The position numbers and the translations under genes are program-made. The notes under the pieces are model-generated. The model worked only from the letters and a program-made list of their open reading frames with translations, did not search any database and had not been told where the DNA came from. From Trueperaceae bacterium (GTDB lineage Bacteria; Deinococcota; Deinococci; Deinococcales; Trueperaceae), in contig SKMG01000212.1 of the NCBI GenBank assembly GCA_007121175.1, positions 1-7,002 on the forward strand: a stretch of 7,002 nt of DNA, read 5' to 3'. How positions within the stretch are numbered: position 1 is the stretch's first letter; every line of letters begins with the position of its first letter. Positions 6,043-7,002 of this stretch are shown here, piece after piece.

Positions 6043-6921
6043 ATGCGAATCGGATTCATCGGACTCGGCACCATGGGTGGGCCCATGGCCGCGCGCCTCC
6101 TGGACGCCGGCTTCGAGCTCACCGTGCACAACCGGACGCGCGAGCGCGAGCAGCCGCTGGCTGAGCGCGGAGCGCAGCGTGCGGCCTCGCCGCGCGAGGC
6201 GGCGACCGGAGCCGCGGTGGTCTGCACCATGGTGTCGGACACGCCAGACGTCGAGGCCGTCCTGCTCGGTGAGCACGGGGCGGCGGCAGCGCTCGAGCCA
6301 GGTGCGATCGTGATCGACATGAGCACCATCTCGCCCGAGGCGGTGCGCCGGTTGCACGCCAGCCTCGCCGAGCGCGAGGTCGCGCTGCTCGACGCACCGG
6401 TGTCGGGCGGTAGCGAGGGAGCCCAGCAGGGCACGCTGTCGATCATGGTGGGCGGCGACGGGGCCGCACTCGAGCGCGTGCGGCCGGTCCTCGAGGTGCT
6501 CGGCAGGACGATCACCTACGTCGGCCCGAGCGGTGCGGGACAGGTGGCCAAGGCGATGAACCAGGTGATCGTGGCCGGCACCTATGCGGCCGTAGCCGAG
6601 GGACTGGCGCTGGGCGTCGCCGCTGGGATCGACGTCGAGGCGGCGCACCGCGCAGTATCGGGCGGCGCAGCCGCCTCCTGGGGCCTCACCCACCGTGGTC
6701 CCAACATGCTCCGCAACAGCTACCCGCTCGGCTTCCGGGTCCGCTTGCACCGCAAGGACCTCGGCATCGCACTGGATACCGCCGCCGAGCTCGGCATCCC
6801 GCTGCCGCTGGCGGCCTATGTGGCGCAGCTCGAGACGGGACTGATCAAGCGCGGATACGGCGACGAGGACGTGAGCGCCATCGCCCGCGTGGTGCGGGAG
6901 CAGGGCGGCCTCGACTCCTGA
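6043..6921 (+). CDS. NAD(P)-dependent beta-hydroxyacid dehydrogenase, 3-hydroxyisobutyrate dehydrogenase / tartronate semialdehyde reductase family
   Basis: The product is a 292-residue cytoplasmic oxidoreductase of normal family length that interconverts a beta-hydroxyacid and its semialdehyde using NAD(P). The Rossmann dinucleotide loop is GFIGLGTMGGPMA (4-16). The substrate-binding signature is DAPVSGGSEGAQQGTL (117-132). The catalytic lysine is K170 in GAGQVAKAMNQ, and the family KDL motif is at 238-240 in the helical C-terminal domain. The NQ after the lysine motif occurs in tartronate semialdehyde reductases (GarR/GlxR) as well as in other members, so the substrate (3-hydroxyisobutyrate, tartronate semialdehyde or another) cannot be fixed. 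The start at 6043 is set by a strong ribosome binding site, GGGGGAG (6033-6039), a few bases upstream and by the canonical MRIGFIGLG opening. It follows acuC on the same strand after 100 bp and may have its own promoter. Valine or glyoxylate catabolism would feed into acetyl/propionyl-CoA metabolism, but a link with acuBC is only inferred. Confidence 0.9.
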   Translation: MRIGFIGLGTMGGPMAARLLDAGFELTVHNRTREREQPLAERGAQRAASPREAATGAAVVCTMVSDTPDVEAVLLGEHGAAAALEPGAIVIDMSTISPEAVRRLHASLAEREVALLDAPVSGGSEGAQQGTLSIMVGGDGAALERVRPVLEVLGRTITYVGPSGAGQVAKAMNQVIVAGTYAAVAEGLALGVAAGIDVEAAHRAVSGGAAASWGLTHRGPNMLRNSYPLGFRVRLHRKDLGIALDTAAELGIPLPLAAYVAQLETGLIKRGYGDEDVSAIARVVREQGGLDS

Positions 6922-7002
6922 GCGGCGGCCGAAGCGCCACGGCCCACACCCGCGGATCGTCCTCGGTCGCGTTCCGCCCGCTCGGATAGGTGATCACCTC
7001 GA
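6845..7002 (-). CDS. Possible C-terminal tail of a convergent gene (weak)
   Basis: The minus strand is open from the right edge to a TGA at 6847-6845, about 52 codons. The first stretch (right edge to about 6922) reads EVITYPSGRNATEDDP, then RVWAVALRPP, with G/C in most third positions and a mix of residues like a real protein. The part overlapping the dehydrogenase gene (below 6921) becomes arginine- and proline-rich, as antisense shadows do. It may be the end of a gene that lies mostly beyond the window or simply an open frame by chance. I recognise no family. Confidence 0.22.
   Translation of the reverse strand, partial: EVITYPSGRNATEDDPRVWAVALRPPLRSRGRPAPAPRGRWRSRPRRRIRA
6927..6944 (+). 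repeat. Small GC hairpin after the dehydrogenase gene
   Basis: GGCCG (6927-6931) and CGGCC (6940-6944) pair around an 8-nt loop, 5 nt after the stop codon. It could help end the transcript, but the stem is short and no T-run follows; chance occurrence is plausible at this GC content. Confidence 0.2.

Noticed and set aside
4572..6515. Open frame of 647 codons on the minus strand across acuB, acuC and the dehydrogenase gene.
   Set aside because: It spans three genes with intact catalytic motifs on the plus strand and shows only low-complexity Ala/Arg/Ser sequence, as an antisense shadow does.
6988..6999. Perfect 12-bp palindrome AGGTGATCACCT near the right edge.
   Set aside because: It has no gene or promoter context within the window and may lie in the coding tail of a convergent gene, where GAG-GTG-ATC-ACC is an ordinary codon series; function cannot be judged here.

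Overview
This is a high-GC (roughly 70 % by eye), gene-dense bacterial chromosome segment. One partial gene runs leftwards and a row of four genes runs rightwards. A futalosine-pathway menaquinone gene, an AcuB/AcuC pair, GTG starts and two genes that look leaderless (a -10 box 6-7 nt before the ATG) suggest a Deinococcota member (Thermus, Deinococcus or Trueperaceae type) or a deep-branching actinobacterium. The sequence alone does not settle which. No tRNA, rRNA, CRISPR, IS element or prophage gene is visible.

Layout. Positions 1-674 (minus strand) hold the N-terminal 224 codons of mqnC, a radical SAM enzyme of menaquinone synthesis that runs off the left edge. Positions 675-782 form a divergent intergenic region with a promoter for each side and two clear dyads. 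Positions 783-4082 encode a 1099-residue protein with a putative helix-turn-helix-like N-terminus, a P-loop NTPase core and a long TPR-like helical C-terminus (STAND/MalT-like layout). Sixteen bases later comes acuB (CBS-CBS-ACT, 4099-4779), which overlaps acuC (class I HDAC-fold deacetylase, 4776-5942) by ATGA. After a 100-bp gap holding an 8-bp inverted repeat and a possible -10 box comes a 3-hydroxyisobutyrate dehydrogenase-family gene (6043-6921). The last 81 bases may carry the tail of a convergent gene, but this is weak.

How the genes may work together. AcuC in Bacillus removes acetyl groups from acetyl-CoA synthetase, and AcuB carries nucleotide- and ligand-binding regulatory domains. 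The tight 783-5942 cluster places a large signal-integrating NTPase directly upstream of this pair. It could be a control unit for protein deacetylation or acetyl-CoA metabolism that responds to a ligand or to energy state. That link is inference from gene order. The STAND-like protein is the least known item here and the one most worth following up.
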